Assembly (NCBI RefSeq): GCF_031877795.1
Contig: NC_133934.1
Span: 24,927,716 to 24,991,715 of the forward strand
Reading direction: 5' to 3'
Length of the DNA: 64,000 bases
Origin: Strix aluco
Lineage: Eukaryota; Chordata; Aves; Strigiformes; Strigidae
Both the position numbers and the translations under genes were made by a program. Within the stretch, counting starts at the first letter, position 1. Each line of letters begins with the position of its first letter. The notes beneath the pieces were generated by a model. It saw only the letters and a program-made list of their open reading frames with translations, did not search any database and had not been told where the DNA came from. Below are positions 37,817-51,613 of the stretch, in pieces.

Positions 37817-39728
37817 TTATTTTAGTTTCTCAGTATAAGCCTATGCTTACCTTGCCATCTTCTCTTCTGTTTTGCCATTTTGCAGGCAAACATGACACAT
37901 AAAAATAAACCTCTCCTTGCTAGAAATAATAAAACTTCTAAAGGCAGGTTAGCCTATTCTGAAATTCTGAATTAATTTTGTTTCAAATCATCATGTTTTC
38001 TAGCAGTTTTGAAGTAATACATGAGAAGATCATGATCAGAAATTAGCATTTGTTCAAGAGGATCATCTGTGTAAATGGGTTAATAGTTTTACACCTCTAA
38101 TGGGAAAAAGAGAAATTAGTTATACTCTATCCATTCCTCTGCTTGTTATATGATCCTTACTACTGCTCTGCCTTGTGGGTTTTGGGGTTTGTTTTTTTTT
38201 TAAATTTAATCAGTACCATCACTGAACTCACGTCTGTTGGTTAGATCTTAAAAGGTATCTCATCTATCATTTCTGATGTTTGGTTCTTGGCAGATCTATT
38301 TGCAAGCACTCAGTGAATGAGATGATAAATGTGGTATAAATATTTAGAAAAGCAGATGTAAATATAGCTCTGTTTAAATTCATTACTTTCAACAGAGTAC
38401 TAATCCTTACAAAATCATCTGGATGGTGTTTTATGAATGCTATTAACAAATTTGTTATTGTAGAAGCCAAAAACCCAAATTAAAATAAGAACTATCTCAA
38501 AGCAATAAAGTTATTTTATTCTAACTGAAAGTCAAGTTCAATTTTTTCAAGTGGAGCAAAGTTTAGCAAAAAAAAAAAAAAAAATCTTACGGACTTTTTT
38601 AAGCACCTAAAGATATATGAAAAAGTTTTCCTAAGAATTTTACTGAATAAATGTAAAATTTTCTTTAGTGGTAGCCTTGGCCCATATACTCAAGTTCACA
38701 ACAGTAGTAGTTAAGGACAGGTAATTTTACACATAAATGAAAAGATCATTGACAAGAACAAATCTTGGCTTTGGCATGAATATTATGCTGAAAATTGCAT
38801 TAAAAATGCCATGTAGGGCATGAAAATTATGCTGTTTCTTAAACTATCTAATTCAAAAGAAACGAAAATATATGCCCTACATACCCCACCAAAGCAAGCC
38901 AGAAACTCTGGAGTTTTGAATACTAGAAAAATGCTCACAAACAAACTTTACCTCATGAATTATATTATATAAATTTTAAAGGAATAATTTGAAATACAGG
39001 AGAAAATAATACACTACTTATTGTCAAATTACAAAACACAGTTTTTATCAATTTATTTTATTATGCATCTATTTTTGCTGGTATTCTATACCTAAAGCTA
39101 AATGTTTCCTTTGGCAATTCTCTTTGCCTCATTCTTTTGCAGTGTTAAAAATAATATGGAAATGAGCCAAAAGTACAAGTAAATAGGCTTTTTTTTTTTT
39201 TCTTTTGCTGCATGCTATGAGTATGCTTCCTTTTGGATTTGAGCACCACTGAATCCCTCTGTTCCTCTTTAGACCATGGTATATAATAGCAACATTATGT
39301 CCATACAGAGCAGCAGAATGGGGCTAGAAAGATAACCTAGTGCCTCTCTGATGCAGGATCACCCTCAGCTATTTCATTCCTTCAGATCATGTTAAATGTG
39401 TACTCAGACTCCATAAACTCCTAAGACAACATGTTGTGGTGCCTCATGAGATTATGTTAAATTTCCTGACCTCTGAACTGAATCATAGGTGCTTCAATTT
39501 AGCCCAATATTTCTTGTTCTGTCATAAATGGAAATAAGATATTTTCCTTTTTTACTTTGCAGTAGCTGTGTTGGTATTTTGAGACAGTTTATGTCCTGCT
39601 CAGTGCTCTTGTGAAGCTAAACAGTGACTGTGTTTTTAAATCTTTCACACCAAAGCGGGAAATGACAAACTAAAAAAACATCTGATCGAAAAGGATGGGG
39701 AAGTTGGATTGGATCATAAACTTAATAT

Positions 39729-40546
39729 TGTCGCAGATGGAGTGATGCACTTCACTCATAAGAGAGAAGCAGCAATATGTTTCTTGATATAAAACAGCAA
39801 TTTAACAAAGTTTGATAGTAAATATGACAGTGGCTTAACAAGATTCAATGGCCAAGGTACACATGATTATTACTGCATAGAGGACAGGGTCAGACAAAAC
39901 TGTCAGGGAGACTGTTGAGTCACAAGGTTCAGAATCAATGCCCTTGCTTTCTAAACTCCTTCTCAGAGAAGAGTCTAGGTGTGGTTGGATCCACTCTTAG
40001 TCCAAGACTTGGTCAATGCCTTATGTCTAAAGGATTATATGTGCACAATCAATCCCTTATATCACTTAGTTAGGATTTCAAAGTTTAGCATGCTATTAAT
40101 CACTTACCGAGAATCTGTTGTGGGAAGGAATCTCTCAGCCTCAAGGAGTAACCTTGAGAGGTGTCCCTACTCAAGGGGAGATCGTAGCGTGCAGCCTGTT
40201 GCCATGCAGCAGAGCTCAACGGGCCCTGGGCTGTCTACTATGGAGTAAGATCATGTCATATTTACGTACTGACTATGTACTATTACTAACTAAGTTAGTT
40301 TCTTTCAAATTTGGCTTCAGTTGGACATTGACCAGCACGGTGGTTAGGTGGGTGCATTGTTCAAATTAGCCTCCTGCTATTGTACTGTTATCTGTCTCCC
40401 CTGAATCCACATTGAGTAGGATGCAGCCATCACAACCACATGCATCTCTTAACAACTGGGGGTTATCACTTGAATAGGGTTACGGAAAATACAGGTCAGG
40501 TTGGGGAGAGGGGGGAGCACACCACCAAAAATATGTGAGCGTCACA
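39729..40546 (-). mobile_element. Solo LTR of an endogenous retrovirus
   Basis: On the minus strand it starts TGTGACGCTCACAT (near 40546), has a TATA box (gtgatataagg, at about 40051-40062 on the plus strand), and ends ...ccatctgcgaca at 39729: TG at one end and CA at the other, about 0.82 kb. The middle carries the segment 'ttactccttgaggctgagag' that I recall from avian ERV LTRs. No target-site duplication is visible and no internal retroviral region follows. Family assignment is from memory of the repeat, not a search. Confidence 0.55.
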
Positions 40547-40950
40547 TTTTGACAATGAAATGGCCTGTAGAAGGGGGAAACATCATACTGAAATGTACAG
40601 TCGCTGTACTATTCACATCATTCACTTGAAAGAATAATAGTAAACGTCTTTCACCTTGCCTTCTCTGTTGATTCAGTCTGCACTTTCATCTCTTAAAGCA
40701 AATATGTATGCTCAAAAGAATTGTCTTGCTTTCAAAAAGCTGAAGATAAAAAAAAAAAAATCATGTTTCCTTCAGATTAAGGCCATCTGGTTTAAACAAA
40801 CGTGAGGTTAAAAATGACCAAATAAGCAATTCAGCTTTCAGTTCTTTCATGATGGGTTTTACCACGCCAGTATAACTGAACCATGTGTTTTGCTGTACAG
40901 AGATGACTTTGGCACCATAAGGGTTTTCTGGAATTTTTTTTTTGGAGGGG

Positions 40951-41040
40951 TATGTGTGTGTGTATATATGTATGTATATGTATACATATGTATATACATG
41001 TGTATGTAAGTGTGTGTGTATATATATATAAAATATATAT
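40951..41040. repeat. (TG)n/(TATG)n/(TA)n microsatellite
   Basis: Compound alternating purine-pyrimidine tract: tatgtgtgtgtgta, several tatg and tata units, ending in atatatataaaatatatat. Confidence 0.9.
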
Positions 41041-41154
41041 TAAGTTATTGCAAATGTACAATTGTGTTTAATGAACTTTAAGTTTGATTCAATTTTCTCA
41101 TTATCAACATTCAATACTGCTGGCCAACTCGTCTGCCATGCACTTCATGTGCAT

Positions 41155-41214
41155 ACTGAAGAGGTTTCAGTAAAATCAAAAAGTACTGAAGAGACTTCAG
41201 TAAAGATAAAGAAG
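41155..41214. repeat. 30-bp tandem duplication
   Basis: Two adjacent 30-bp units beginning actgaagag, differing at about seven positions, with a partial third start after them. They lie inside an open plus-strand frame of 129 codons (41062-41451) that I do not believe is a gene. Confidence 0.8.
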
Positions 41215-44200
41215 AGGCTTCAGGAAGACATTTCCTTTGTTCTTAGGTATTTCCTTATGATACAGCTGAAGGAGAAATTGAAAAAGAGTTCTCTGTGGTC
41301 TTTTTTCATACCATACATAGATGTAAATTATATCATCATATTGCGCTGCTATGACACATGCCGCATTCATGAACTTATCCTACTGATTAGTCCTTTCACA
41401 CTTTCTATTTGTGGTTTATTCCAGCTGCAGAAAATACAGTACACTTCCTGATGGCACAGATTAGACTGAAACTACTTTTTCACTCCTCACCTTACTCTTC
41501 CTGGACATATATAGAGCAGAAGTCAAAATCAGGTCCCTGGTTAGGTCAATGCATAAACTTCAACCAGCTTCAGTAGAATCAGGGTTTCCTCCCAAAGGAC
41601 CACATTCAGGCTTCAGTTGCCTTTCATCTCTGAAAACTGGCAGGTACAGACAAAGTAAACTATAGTTTTTATTTAATTGTTTCTTGAGAGGAACACAGAC
41701 ACCACCTATATTTTCACAGTATGGTGTTCTGCCTACATGGTTGAATGTTGGTTACTACACACATGTGAAGTGGAATAGTGTTACAACTCACAGGAAAACA
41801 AAAAATATTCCTAGTTTGCATCAAATCAACCATACATAACCTTTCTTCCCTCCCACAAACACATATGCACTTGCATGCCAGAACCAGGTATCAATTCCTT
41901 TAAAGTTTAAGTCTGAAGCACCAATTCCCACTGCACATTGACAACAGTGAGACAGTGGGAAAGAGCAAGGCAAGGCTCAAAAGCTATGATTTTGGAAACC
42001 TAAGGAAATACATACAAGGCGGCTTATAATTTAACTCACTGGACAGTATAAACCAGCCAGCAAAGAATAAGACATACGAAGAATGAGGCTATGTGTGAAA
42101 TACTGCCTTTCTTGATGCTGATGGTTTAGGGCTCAAGGGCAACCTTTTATTTATTCACAGCTTAAAGCTCTGTCCTGGAGCAGGACACCCCCACTGTTCT
42201 TCACACAGGAGCAAACAGACCTCAGATTTTGCTTTTAAGACAATGACAGTAGAGACTGAACAAAAGGAGTCAGAAAGAAAGCAAAAAAATAGAGGAGGAA
42301 ATTTTAATGAAAAGTACATAAATAGGCATGGAAATATGTAATAAAAGAGATAAAAATGGTGGCGCTCAATAATAAAAAAAAAAATAAGGAAGGGAAATAA
42401 GAAACTCAGAATAAAAACACTGTAAGAGAAAAACAACCTTTTAAGGAAAAGTAATAGGGTCATAACTCTCTATCTCAGGAGCCCTCTAGAGGTACGTACT
42501 GCATGCTGTGCTTTTGAGGCTGTCAGTCGGCACCACAACACGTACGCAGCCAAGGCTGTAATGCTTGTATATTTTTACCAAGCACAATAATTTTGGGAGC
42601 CAGCTGTGCAATTATTGCATATTGTTGAAAGACCAACTGCATTGCAATAAGAGATAAAAATGCTGCTATTTGACAAAAACATACTATAGATAAAAGTGCA
42701 AACATGTCAGAGAACTTGAAACAGGAGACAGTTATATCTATACTGCTGAAGCTAATTGACCTTTGTGGTTTTTTGTTGGGTTTTTTTTTTTTGTTAAAAC
42801 AACAATGAAAAGTATCATTTCTTGAATCTCTGAACTTTTTTAAATATAGCCTGCCATTTTTAGACTGGTATGCTGTCTTAATGTCTGATAAGTGTGTGGG
42901 TTTCTGCAGGAAGAATTTGACTCAGAGAGTAAAGCCAGCAGGTGAAAATTTCTGATTCTCATTTAATTGCTCTGTCATATCTGACCATCTTTGAAAAGCA
43001 CAAGGAGATATTTCACAGTTATCACTACATTTGAAAACCACCAGTTTTATTTCCACAAGCCTTTGTTGTCATTTTGTTTCAGTGACAACTTTATGCTTTC
43101 CTCTTCCCTTCTCTTCCGATCCTGTATTCTGTAATTCACTTTTCAGTTGTTATGTTGATCTTTCAGTGTTATCTGAGTGTTTAGAAAATGATCCATCAGA
43201 CATTCAGGTTATCACTAAGCTTGTGCACCAGTTAAGTCTGCACAAGTATGATACTACATAAAATCCAGACTATAAACTAGTCAATGCCTATTACATGAAA
43301 AGCGGTGGTTAAGAAAGCAAGTGAATTTGCCACTGTTTAGTGTACTTTGTAAAAAGCTTAAATTATATCTCTCTATATCATTCTAAAAACATGAAAACTT
43401 GAGGAATCTTACACTGATGGCAACATCAACCCTTCCACTACTAAATGGGCCAAAACATATCAGAGAAAAAAAATGGTGAAGGTATTGTACTCAACAGCAT
43501 AGTAGAGTTCCTGTGCTCTGGCAATGTAATAAGGCCATACATCTTACAAACCCTGCTCTCTCCTGTGAGTTTAGTTAACAACAGAAGGAACTTTCTTTGG
43601 GTTTACCTGCCACATATATGATCCATATTTCAGTGAGTGGAATTTTTCTACCTCATTCTACGGTGGTGGCTTCAGAAGGAAGTATTACTTCTAATTCATC
43701 AGTCTTGTGGAGACAAGTCATAAGCAGCAAAATGTAAATCTCTTTATAACTAAATTAATCCAATCCTTTTTCAGTTGTCATCACAGTGACAAAGCTCTAT
43801 TATCAGCTGAACAAATCTACTAAATGCTTGCCTCTTGCATGTGTTAAAAGAGCAACAACTAAAAAGAGATAATTTCTCCTGATTAATACATGTCAACACA
43901 GAAGAATTCTTTTTTTGTTTAGTAATTTGCTTGGGTGTTTTGTTTGCTTTACACCAGGTGTGAATTTGTAGTACTGCTGGTATATGGAGGAAGAACCACA
44001 GACATATTACACCTTTTCAAATTCTAGGAACCCAAAGCTCCTTTTATGCCTTCGTTCTATCTTTATAACAAAATGCACAGAGTTTATGATCTCATAATGA
44101 AAGAACACTTGCTGAAATACTCCTATTAACATGCAAATGTTGACCTTCCACCAAGCCTCAAGTTAGAAGTTCCTTCCCTTTAATTTTTCTAGAATAGACA

Positions 44201-45005
44201 TACTTTGCAACAGGAGAACAATTTTGTTGGTATACCATGTTTCTTTTATTTTTCTAATGATTTAACATTCTTTAGAGGTTTTGTTGTTGTTTTTTTTTTT
44301 TTTTAGAAAAGTGGAATATAAAACTTTGAAACTGAAAAGAAAGCATTACATTTTATTATTAGAAAATCAAAGATGAATAGATTAAGTCACTACTATATTT
44401 CTCCTGTGGAAAAATAACATAAATGCAAAAATAATGTTACAATATAAAAGCAATAAAGATATTCAAGGATTATCCTTGAATCCTAGCTAAAAACTATTAT
44501 TTTTGTATTCTATTCTTCTACCTTAATCATCTGCAGGCTGTTCTAATTCTGGAAGATGCACCATAAAGTACTGATTGCTGCCTTAGCTTTGTTCCCATTG
44601 AAATACAGTCAGAACGAAAAGTACATCATCCAAACTAAGATGCCTAAAATATGTGAAGATAATATTGGAAATAATAACAATACTTGTACTTGAGTAAAGG
44701 AACAATATTGTACATTTTGCAAACACTCTTCAGAGTTCCAGTAGAAAGAAAGGGAACTTATCTGTCCAGAGCTGTTACATCCAAATTGCAGCTTAGTTTA
44801 AGAGGTCCTTCAAGAATAGTTCCTAAGAAGGCATTTTCTAGCAAAGCATTCACTAAGTCAAGAAGAAGTGGGCATTAGGTCGAAATAACTGATATTTTCA
44901 AACGTCCTCTCTGAGAGTCTAAAGCCAATCTCATAGCCTGTTACCTTCAAGAAGAAATTGAGCACTAACACTTTTCCAGAATCTTACACAGGCTGTCTTC
45001 CTTAC

Positions 45006-45035
45006 CTGTTGCAGGCTGGTAATCCCTGGACTCTT
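45006..45035 (-). CDS. Gene B exon (30 nt)
   Basis: A very small minus-strand exon with excellent borders: acceptor TCATTATTTTTCCAG and donor CAACAG|gtaagg. It is 30 nt long, so inclusion or skipping leaves the frame unchanged. In phase 0 it encodes KSPGITSLQQ. All frames are open because it is so short. Phase agrees with the exons on both sides. Its size and frame neutrality make it a good candidate for regulated skipping (inference). Confidence 0.45.
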
Positions 45036-45315
45036 CTGGAAAAATAATGAGTAAAGGTACTTGTGTATTCAGCAAGATCTGTCTCAAAGAACAAAGCAAA
45101 TACTAAAAATGTTGAAGAATAATTAGCATTTGGGGCACCAAATGAAACTGTAGCCTCTTCATTCCCACCCTGTGCAACCAGGCCTTCTTATAGCCAGAAA
45201 AAAAGAAAAAAGAAAGTCAATCCTAGTTGCCACCAATAAAAAAAGATGAACAAGACACTGAACAAGAAATTAAGGCAAATCTCTGGACAAATTCTGTTGT
45301 GGTTTTTTTTTTTTT

Positions 45316-45340
45316 GGGGGGGGTGGGGGTGGTGGTGGTG
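45316..45340 (+). repeat. G-rich tract, quadruplex-prone
   Basis: Eight G, then g-rich tgggggtggtggtggtg, preceded by 13 T. Fits a G-quadruplex pattern on the plus strand. Confidence 0.7.
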
Positions 45341-47162
45341 TTTATTTTCCACAAATGAAATACAGTTTCTATAATTTATATAAAGAGTTCTATCAGATCT
45401 AGGAAAACAAAATCAAAGCTGTGCAAGCTGTACTTGCAGTTTGACCACAAACTTCTGTTTCCACAGTAATCTGCACACAGACATAAATCCCTGTACAAGC
45501 ATATTTGAAAGGATGGGGGAAGGCTGAAATCAGCCAAGGAAAGTTATGCTATCTCATTTGTTCTTGCAGCATGAGGGTGAATCTCTTTTCTGTGCCATGC
45601 CAAAAGATAACTGCTTGCATTGCAGGAATGATTCCCCTCCTCTTCTTGCTCTCCTCCAAGAGAAAAGGTTCTTATGAAGCACTGGAGATTGCCTATAGCT
45701 AAAGGCAGGTCAAGATACATGGTGCTACCAGTGGTTTTAAGATCTCTAGGTCATTACTGAAATTTCTTGGTCATGTAAAATTTTATTCTGGAAAAATTCT
45801 TCCTCCACCTCAGAAAAAAAAGGCATTTTAAATCTCTCTTGGCCAGACACGGTATATTATACCTCACACAGTCATCTCAGCATGTGATCAATTGGTAACA
45901 CATTTAATTTTCTTTCTCCTCCCTTTCCCATTAAATTGCTACTTTTGGTTAAGCAGCACTAGTCCTTGGTTTACCATATAGTGTGGCCAGTGTGTGACCT
46001 CTAGTGTGAGTGCAAGAGAAGAAGATATTTTGTTTTGGATTTTGTTTTTTTTTTGTTGGGCTTTTTTGCAAGAGTAATTTTAGGACACTGGATACAGTAA
46101 TGCAGGAGGCCCATTCCAGTTCTGCCATCCCTTGTTCGAGGTATTTAAATATCAGTATGAGTTAACTGTCTTAATACCAGTAAAGTGACTACATTTGACT
46201 TGACTAGTTTTCCCTCTATTAGAGAGCAACTTGGCACTTCTGTAATGTTGAATTCACCTTCTAATCATCACTACTGCTGATCTTTCCACCACCACCACCA
46301 TCACCCTCTACCCCCATGCCATGTATTGGCACATATTCTAGAACACTAACATTTCTGGGTAAAGCCACAATGTAACTAGTAATAAAAACAAATTCTACTC
46401 CTAAGTAAGAACACTACCCATAAATAAAGTAACAAAATTAAACACTAGCTGTCAGAGGCAAACAAATGCACACTTTCAATCTTACATGGTCACTTTGGAT
46501 AGACAGGAAAAAGAAAAGATAAATCAATTTTATTTGTAATCAAATAAGTCAACAATATACTGCAATATGTAATGCTTCTATGTTCTTTTTACCACCTATT
46601 CAAAGTGAAAGCGTATAATGTGGATACAGTTTTAAACTTATTTTCATTTGGCTTAACAGAAGGAAAAGAAGAGGAACAAAATTAAATATTACTGGCAGAA
46701 CATCCATAAAGTACACTAAGCTCATCAATTCTTTGAAAAAAATACAGGGAAATGGCCAAGTTATTTAACTTTGCAAAACAGCTGCTTAGCGTTCACAATA
46801 CTCAGTACCACTAAGGCTACAAATATCTCACAGAAGCTCAGAATACTTTTATTTGGGTTAAAAAAAAAAGTCATTTGCAAAAGCAGTCCAGAAAAGAATG
46901 CTGTCAAAACACCTTTGAGAAGCCTCAAACCTAGCTCTGATGAATATACCTTGATTTCAGCTTTAATCTAATCCTAACTTTGAGAAATATACATTCTAAC
47001 TAGAAGTTCATTTTCACTGCAACTTCTCGCAGTTAGTGTAACACTGGGGTGCATGCTCCGTCGTTAGTATCACCATCTCTGCTATCCCAGATTCATGGAA
47101 ACAATTTAAAGCACAAATGGAAAACTATACTCCCAGTTTTCTACCAGAGTGGTTGTTGTTTT

Positions 47163-47186
47163 GGGGGGTTTGGGGTTTTTGGGGGG
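47163..47186 (+). repeat. G-rich tract (G6 T3 G4 T5 G6)
   Basis: ggggggtttggggtttttgg and on: three G runs separated by T, in a region containing only G and T for about 60 nt. Confidence 0.75.
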
Positions 47187-50100
47187 TTTTTTGTTTGTTT
47201 TTGATTTTTTGTGGTTTTCTTCTTCATTCTGTTGTTATTGAACAAGGATTCAAGAAAACTCAGCAGCATAATCAAAGCTTGGGCTTTTAGTGGGGGTATA
47301 GGCTAAAATACCCGCCGGCTTTGTCAGTGTAAGGAATAGGGAATTGTTTGTAACCTAGTTCTCATACACAGCAAAAGAGAATCCTTGGTTCTAGGTGGTT
47401 TCCGAGCAGCACAAATGGAGTTATGCTGCTTGAGATTCTGTCACTTGGATCAAGACTAGCAGAAAGGGTGGGTAGAGCCGTGCAAAACTAACCATTCACA
47501 CGTGGCAGGAGCAGGGAGGAAATATTACAGCAGATGATCTTCAGTCTTCTTGAGCAAACTTAGGAGGAAGGAATGGATGTAGAGTGTGGTGTAAGATGAT
47601 GGTAATCAGTGGTAAGAAGGGCATTTAGGTGAAAATCTGAGCCTGTGAAACTTGCCTGATCTCACACCTGTGACTGTGATTTTCATTACTAGCCCTGCAA
47701 CTTTGTGACATTTCTTAATCCTGCCACTAGAATCTACAATTTCCAGTAAAAACACAGCACTATCTATATTGTTCTGCAGAGTAACTCAATTCTCTCTCTC
47801 CTTTGAAAACAAATGTTTTCATAGTTCATAAAAGCATCTATTCTTCCTAAAATCTTCATCTGAGCCAATCCTTTTGGCAGAGTTCTCATGTTGTTAAGAA
47901 CTAGATACAAACTTTTTTTTTAAAAAATGTAATTTCAAAACTTACTCTGTTGTATTTCTATCGCAAGATCTACTTTTCATTCCATGGGAATGAAGCTAAC
48001 CTTTCTTCTCCTGTGCTGACAGACCTGCAAAGCCAGAACAGAGGCCGCCACAGGAACTGGCTATCATTTGTATAGGAAACTTTCTCTAACACCTGAAGTT
48101 GTCAGTCTGCTCTGAAAACATGACTAATTTCTCATCACTAAAACTATAATACAAATCTTCCTATATCAAGTCTACAGAAATTCTCTTGTTGTTCTTTCAC
48201 ACTTTCCTTCACTTGCTTTTTAATCTAGATAGCCCAAGACTTCTCATTGTCTGTTTCATGCTTGTAGAATGCTTGTACTCTTCCCTTAGCTCTGTTAATG
48301 ATGCTTTTTTTCTCAGTATTAGTTAAGCAAGCACTAGATCCATGGAAAAGCTGTTGACTTCATTTTGTAGCTACTTATTTTTTCACTTTATTTTGACACA
48401 TAGTAACATTTTTATATTTTTGAGCAAGGTTGTATATTAAATTGAAGCTTATTATTCTTATTGCAGTACCAAATCTGTTTCCTGAGTGGCCTAGAAGGTG
48501 GCTTGCTGCCATACATATGAAACATTCAAACTATTCCTTTCAGTATGAATCACCTTACATTTATCCAAAACTGTGCACGGGAACTTAACACTCAGCTTTA
48601 TCTAGCTTTGGTTAACCTATGTGATTCTGTCATGTCCAGATTTCCTTCCCTTCTCCCATTGTCTCTGAGTAAATTCATAACTGTATGTGTATTTCAGAGT
48701 GATAAGTGAACAAAAGCAATCCAGACAATTTTCACAGATTTCTTTTTCATGGCTGCTGGTCCTAAAGAGTGCTGCAGTGATTACTTTTTAGAAACAAAGT
48801 CAAGACAATACATATATGGATTATTTACTTACTCCACAACACTAGGCAAAATGAATGGGCCACATTCATATGGACTGTACACTGCATGGAAAAACTAGAC
48901 TTCAATCTGAAATAACAACATAATTTCTCTAAATATCATTAAGTAGCAGGAAGTTGCTGTAGGCAAACTGCTTTGCATTCAGGAAGTATATCTGGTTTTC
49001 TGCTCAGTAAACCTTTTCTAAAAAAAGTCTTTTAATTGCCAGTAAACTTAAAAAAATGTAGAAAGCCACAAGGTATTGCTTGCTGCCCTGAAAAAAAATA
49101 AGTGAACGTGATGTTAGATTTTTGTGCTAGTCTCAAGGAGGAGTATTCAGCAGAGTCAGTCAATATGACTAAAATGTGCATTTATAAAACAACTGCAAAA
49201 AACACTCCCATGCCAGTGACAGGAGGTGATTCAACTAGCTGGCTGGCAGTAAAGGTTGTTTACCAGGTTCTGGATTCCTAATTGGGTGCCTATCTTGCTA
49301 AGTAGCATCTGGTCTTTAATTAGTTGAAAAATTATTATCACTAAAAGTTGCCATAAAAAGAAAGAGAACAATATAATTAAAGCATTAGAATCCATATGGT
49401 GGGATACATATCTTCACTTGTCAATAGCTGTTTTTCCTCTCTTTTCCACTCAGCATTAATAAGGCAAAACTGTTCATTTGCAAAAAAAAAAAAAAGTCTC
49501 CTTTTTTAATTTGCATTGAAAGTAATATTAAAATGGAAGTGTGCTGAAAGACTGTACATAGTGTAATGTTTCTCTTTGACTGTGAAATTATCCAAGATGT
49601 TACCTTCTACAGGGGTGAGTTAGGATTGCTGAGTCACCCTTACCAATACACTTAATCACAGTAGGACATCATTATCTCACCTTCATTCATTACTTATGAA
49701 GTGAAACTAGATTAAAACCTCTTTGTATATAAGACTTGGTAAAATACAAATTTTGTGCCTGTGATGTATTAAATAAGACCATAGCCTGAATGGACATTGC
49801 AATCTTTACCTGGAAATCTGCAAGCAGTTGCACTATGATTATCTGAAAATATTTTATGCACCACTATTTCTAGAGGTTCACAGACCTTCTCTGCACTTAA
49901 GGAATATTTGCCAATGTATGTGGAATGATGAGATTACATGTGAAGCAATACAGTGTTAACGTAAAAGAATCTAGGCATATTTTTCTAAAATATTTTAATC
50001 ACCTGTGCTATCAATTTTAAAATTATAAAGCATTACACTATTTTTATACTTACTGTACTTACTGATTTGGTCAAGGGGAGAGGGAGAGGGATATTGTTAC

Positions 50101-51589
50101 TTGGTTTTCTAACAGCTGAATCTCCTCCAGCTCAAAACCTGACAGAATCATCTCCTCCATTAACCCTTTTTGTGACAGAGAAATTCAGTAGTTGGGAAAG
50201 GTATTTACTTATGATAGTGGTAAAGAAAAAACAGAAATAAAATATTAACTCTGTTTAGTGTCCAGATTAGCTGTGGAAAATGTATAAACTTTACATTGCT
50301 CATATTAGCAGCAGGTGACCTCTAATTATCTGCATTTGTTATTGCTTATATTACAGCAGAGAAATCTAGGAAATAAAATTATCTTCTACTCTACAGGAGT
50401 AGATTGCTTGTGTTCCAAGTCTAGAAAAAGTCTATTAGCTGGAGTTAAAACCAGGACATTCAGTATAAGAGAAAGGAACTGTTTGAAAGCGTAAATTTCC
50501 AGTGTCTCAATTATCCTGAACCTTACCTCTGTACCTCAAAGTTGAGAAAATTAATTTTAAAATAACCCTTCACCATAAAATCAATTGATTCTTGGCAGTA
50601 ACTACATACAGTGGAAACTGCCTCTGGTAATTTTACATAAGCCTTCCTTTAAGACTGGGAAGTTGCAGGCAAAGAAGAAAATATCAGATAAGCAGCACAT
50701 AGCAATATGCATCCGCTTCAGCCCTTCACTATAAAGCCATCCAAAGGCTAAGTCATTATTTTTTTCCCTGCTGAAGTGCTGTTTCCTATCAAGATTGTTC
50801 TACATTCAGGCCTCACTCATATTAGGCCATTGTAAGGCACCAGAAGAGATGAATGTGCCCTAAGAAACTATAATGCAGTAAAAAAAATGTATCAACTTTC
50901 CAGCTTAAAATACATCATCACCCAGTCTTCAAATTACATTGCTGAGATGAAATAAAAAAGCTATATCTAGGAATTCCATTTTTCTCTTGAACTGATTTTA
51001 ATAGAATGCTAGTATAATTTTCTGTAATTTAAGATACAAAGATTTTTTTGGTGAACACAAAATTATTTAACACTTGTATGTCTATAACAAAGACATGATC
51101 TCATTTTGGTAAATAAGAATAATATTGGACTTTCATTTAGATTTAAGATCTGATCTGTGCTGATTTACCTGTTTGAAGAAAACACTTTGAAAATGCATTT
51201 TTATCAAATTACTTTATTACTTGTTTCATTAAACTTTAATTATTAAATTATATTTCAGAAAATACTGACATAATTCTGTGTTCAACTACTAACGGATTAA
51301 TGATTCTTCTATAACACTTTAAGACAGGACTTAACACTTATGGAGAATTGAGACCAAATTTCTGTAGAGCAAAATTTCTTTTAATGTATTTCACAAATAG
51401 CTACTGCTTTTTGCAGGCAAGGGAATTTGGGGCAGGGTGAATTTGGTTTAATACATTTAGTTCTTCTCCTGTCCTTAATTACAAAATAATCTATTAATGA
51501 TGGTTAACACTTCTTCTATCTCACTGTCACACACAGGTCAACAAAAATCTCTATGAGACTAAAAACATGAGTTATATACTTGACTTACT

Positions 51590-51613
51590 GTATGTTGAAA
51601 AAATTCAACATAC
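51590..51613. repeat. Perfect 10-bp inverted repeat
   Basis: gtatgttgaa, loop aaaa, ttcaacatac. A stem of ten base pairs with no poly-T behind it. No gene context suggests a function. Confidence 0.8.

Larger units (their letters stand above)
37817..45005 (-). other. Presumed gene B intron
   Basis: Between the exons at 36957 and 45006; holds the LTR at 39729-40546, the microsatellite and tandem duplication near 41 kb, and a plus-strand exon-like end at 43.1-43.3 kb. Confidence 0.4.

Noticed and set aside
42155..42463. Minus-strand ORF of 102 codons with hydrophobic runs
   Set aside because: Translation of a low-complexity A-rich stretch; Phe/Leu-rich by composition, no splice sites.
51590..51613. 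Inverted repeat as a terminator or RNA gene
   Set aside because: A lone ten-base stem in non-coding vertebrate DNA; no transcript context.
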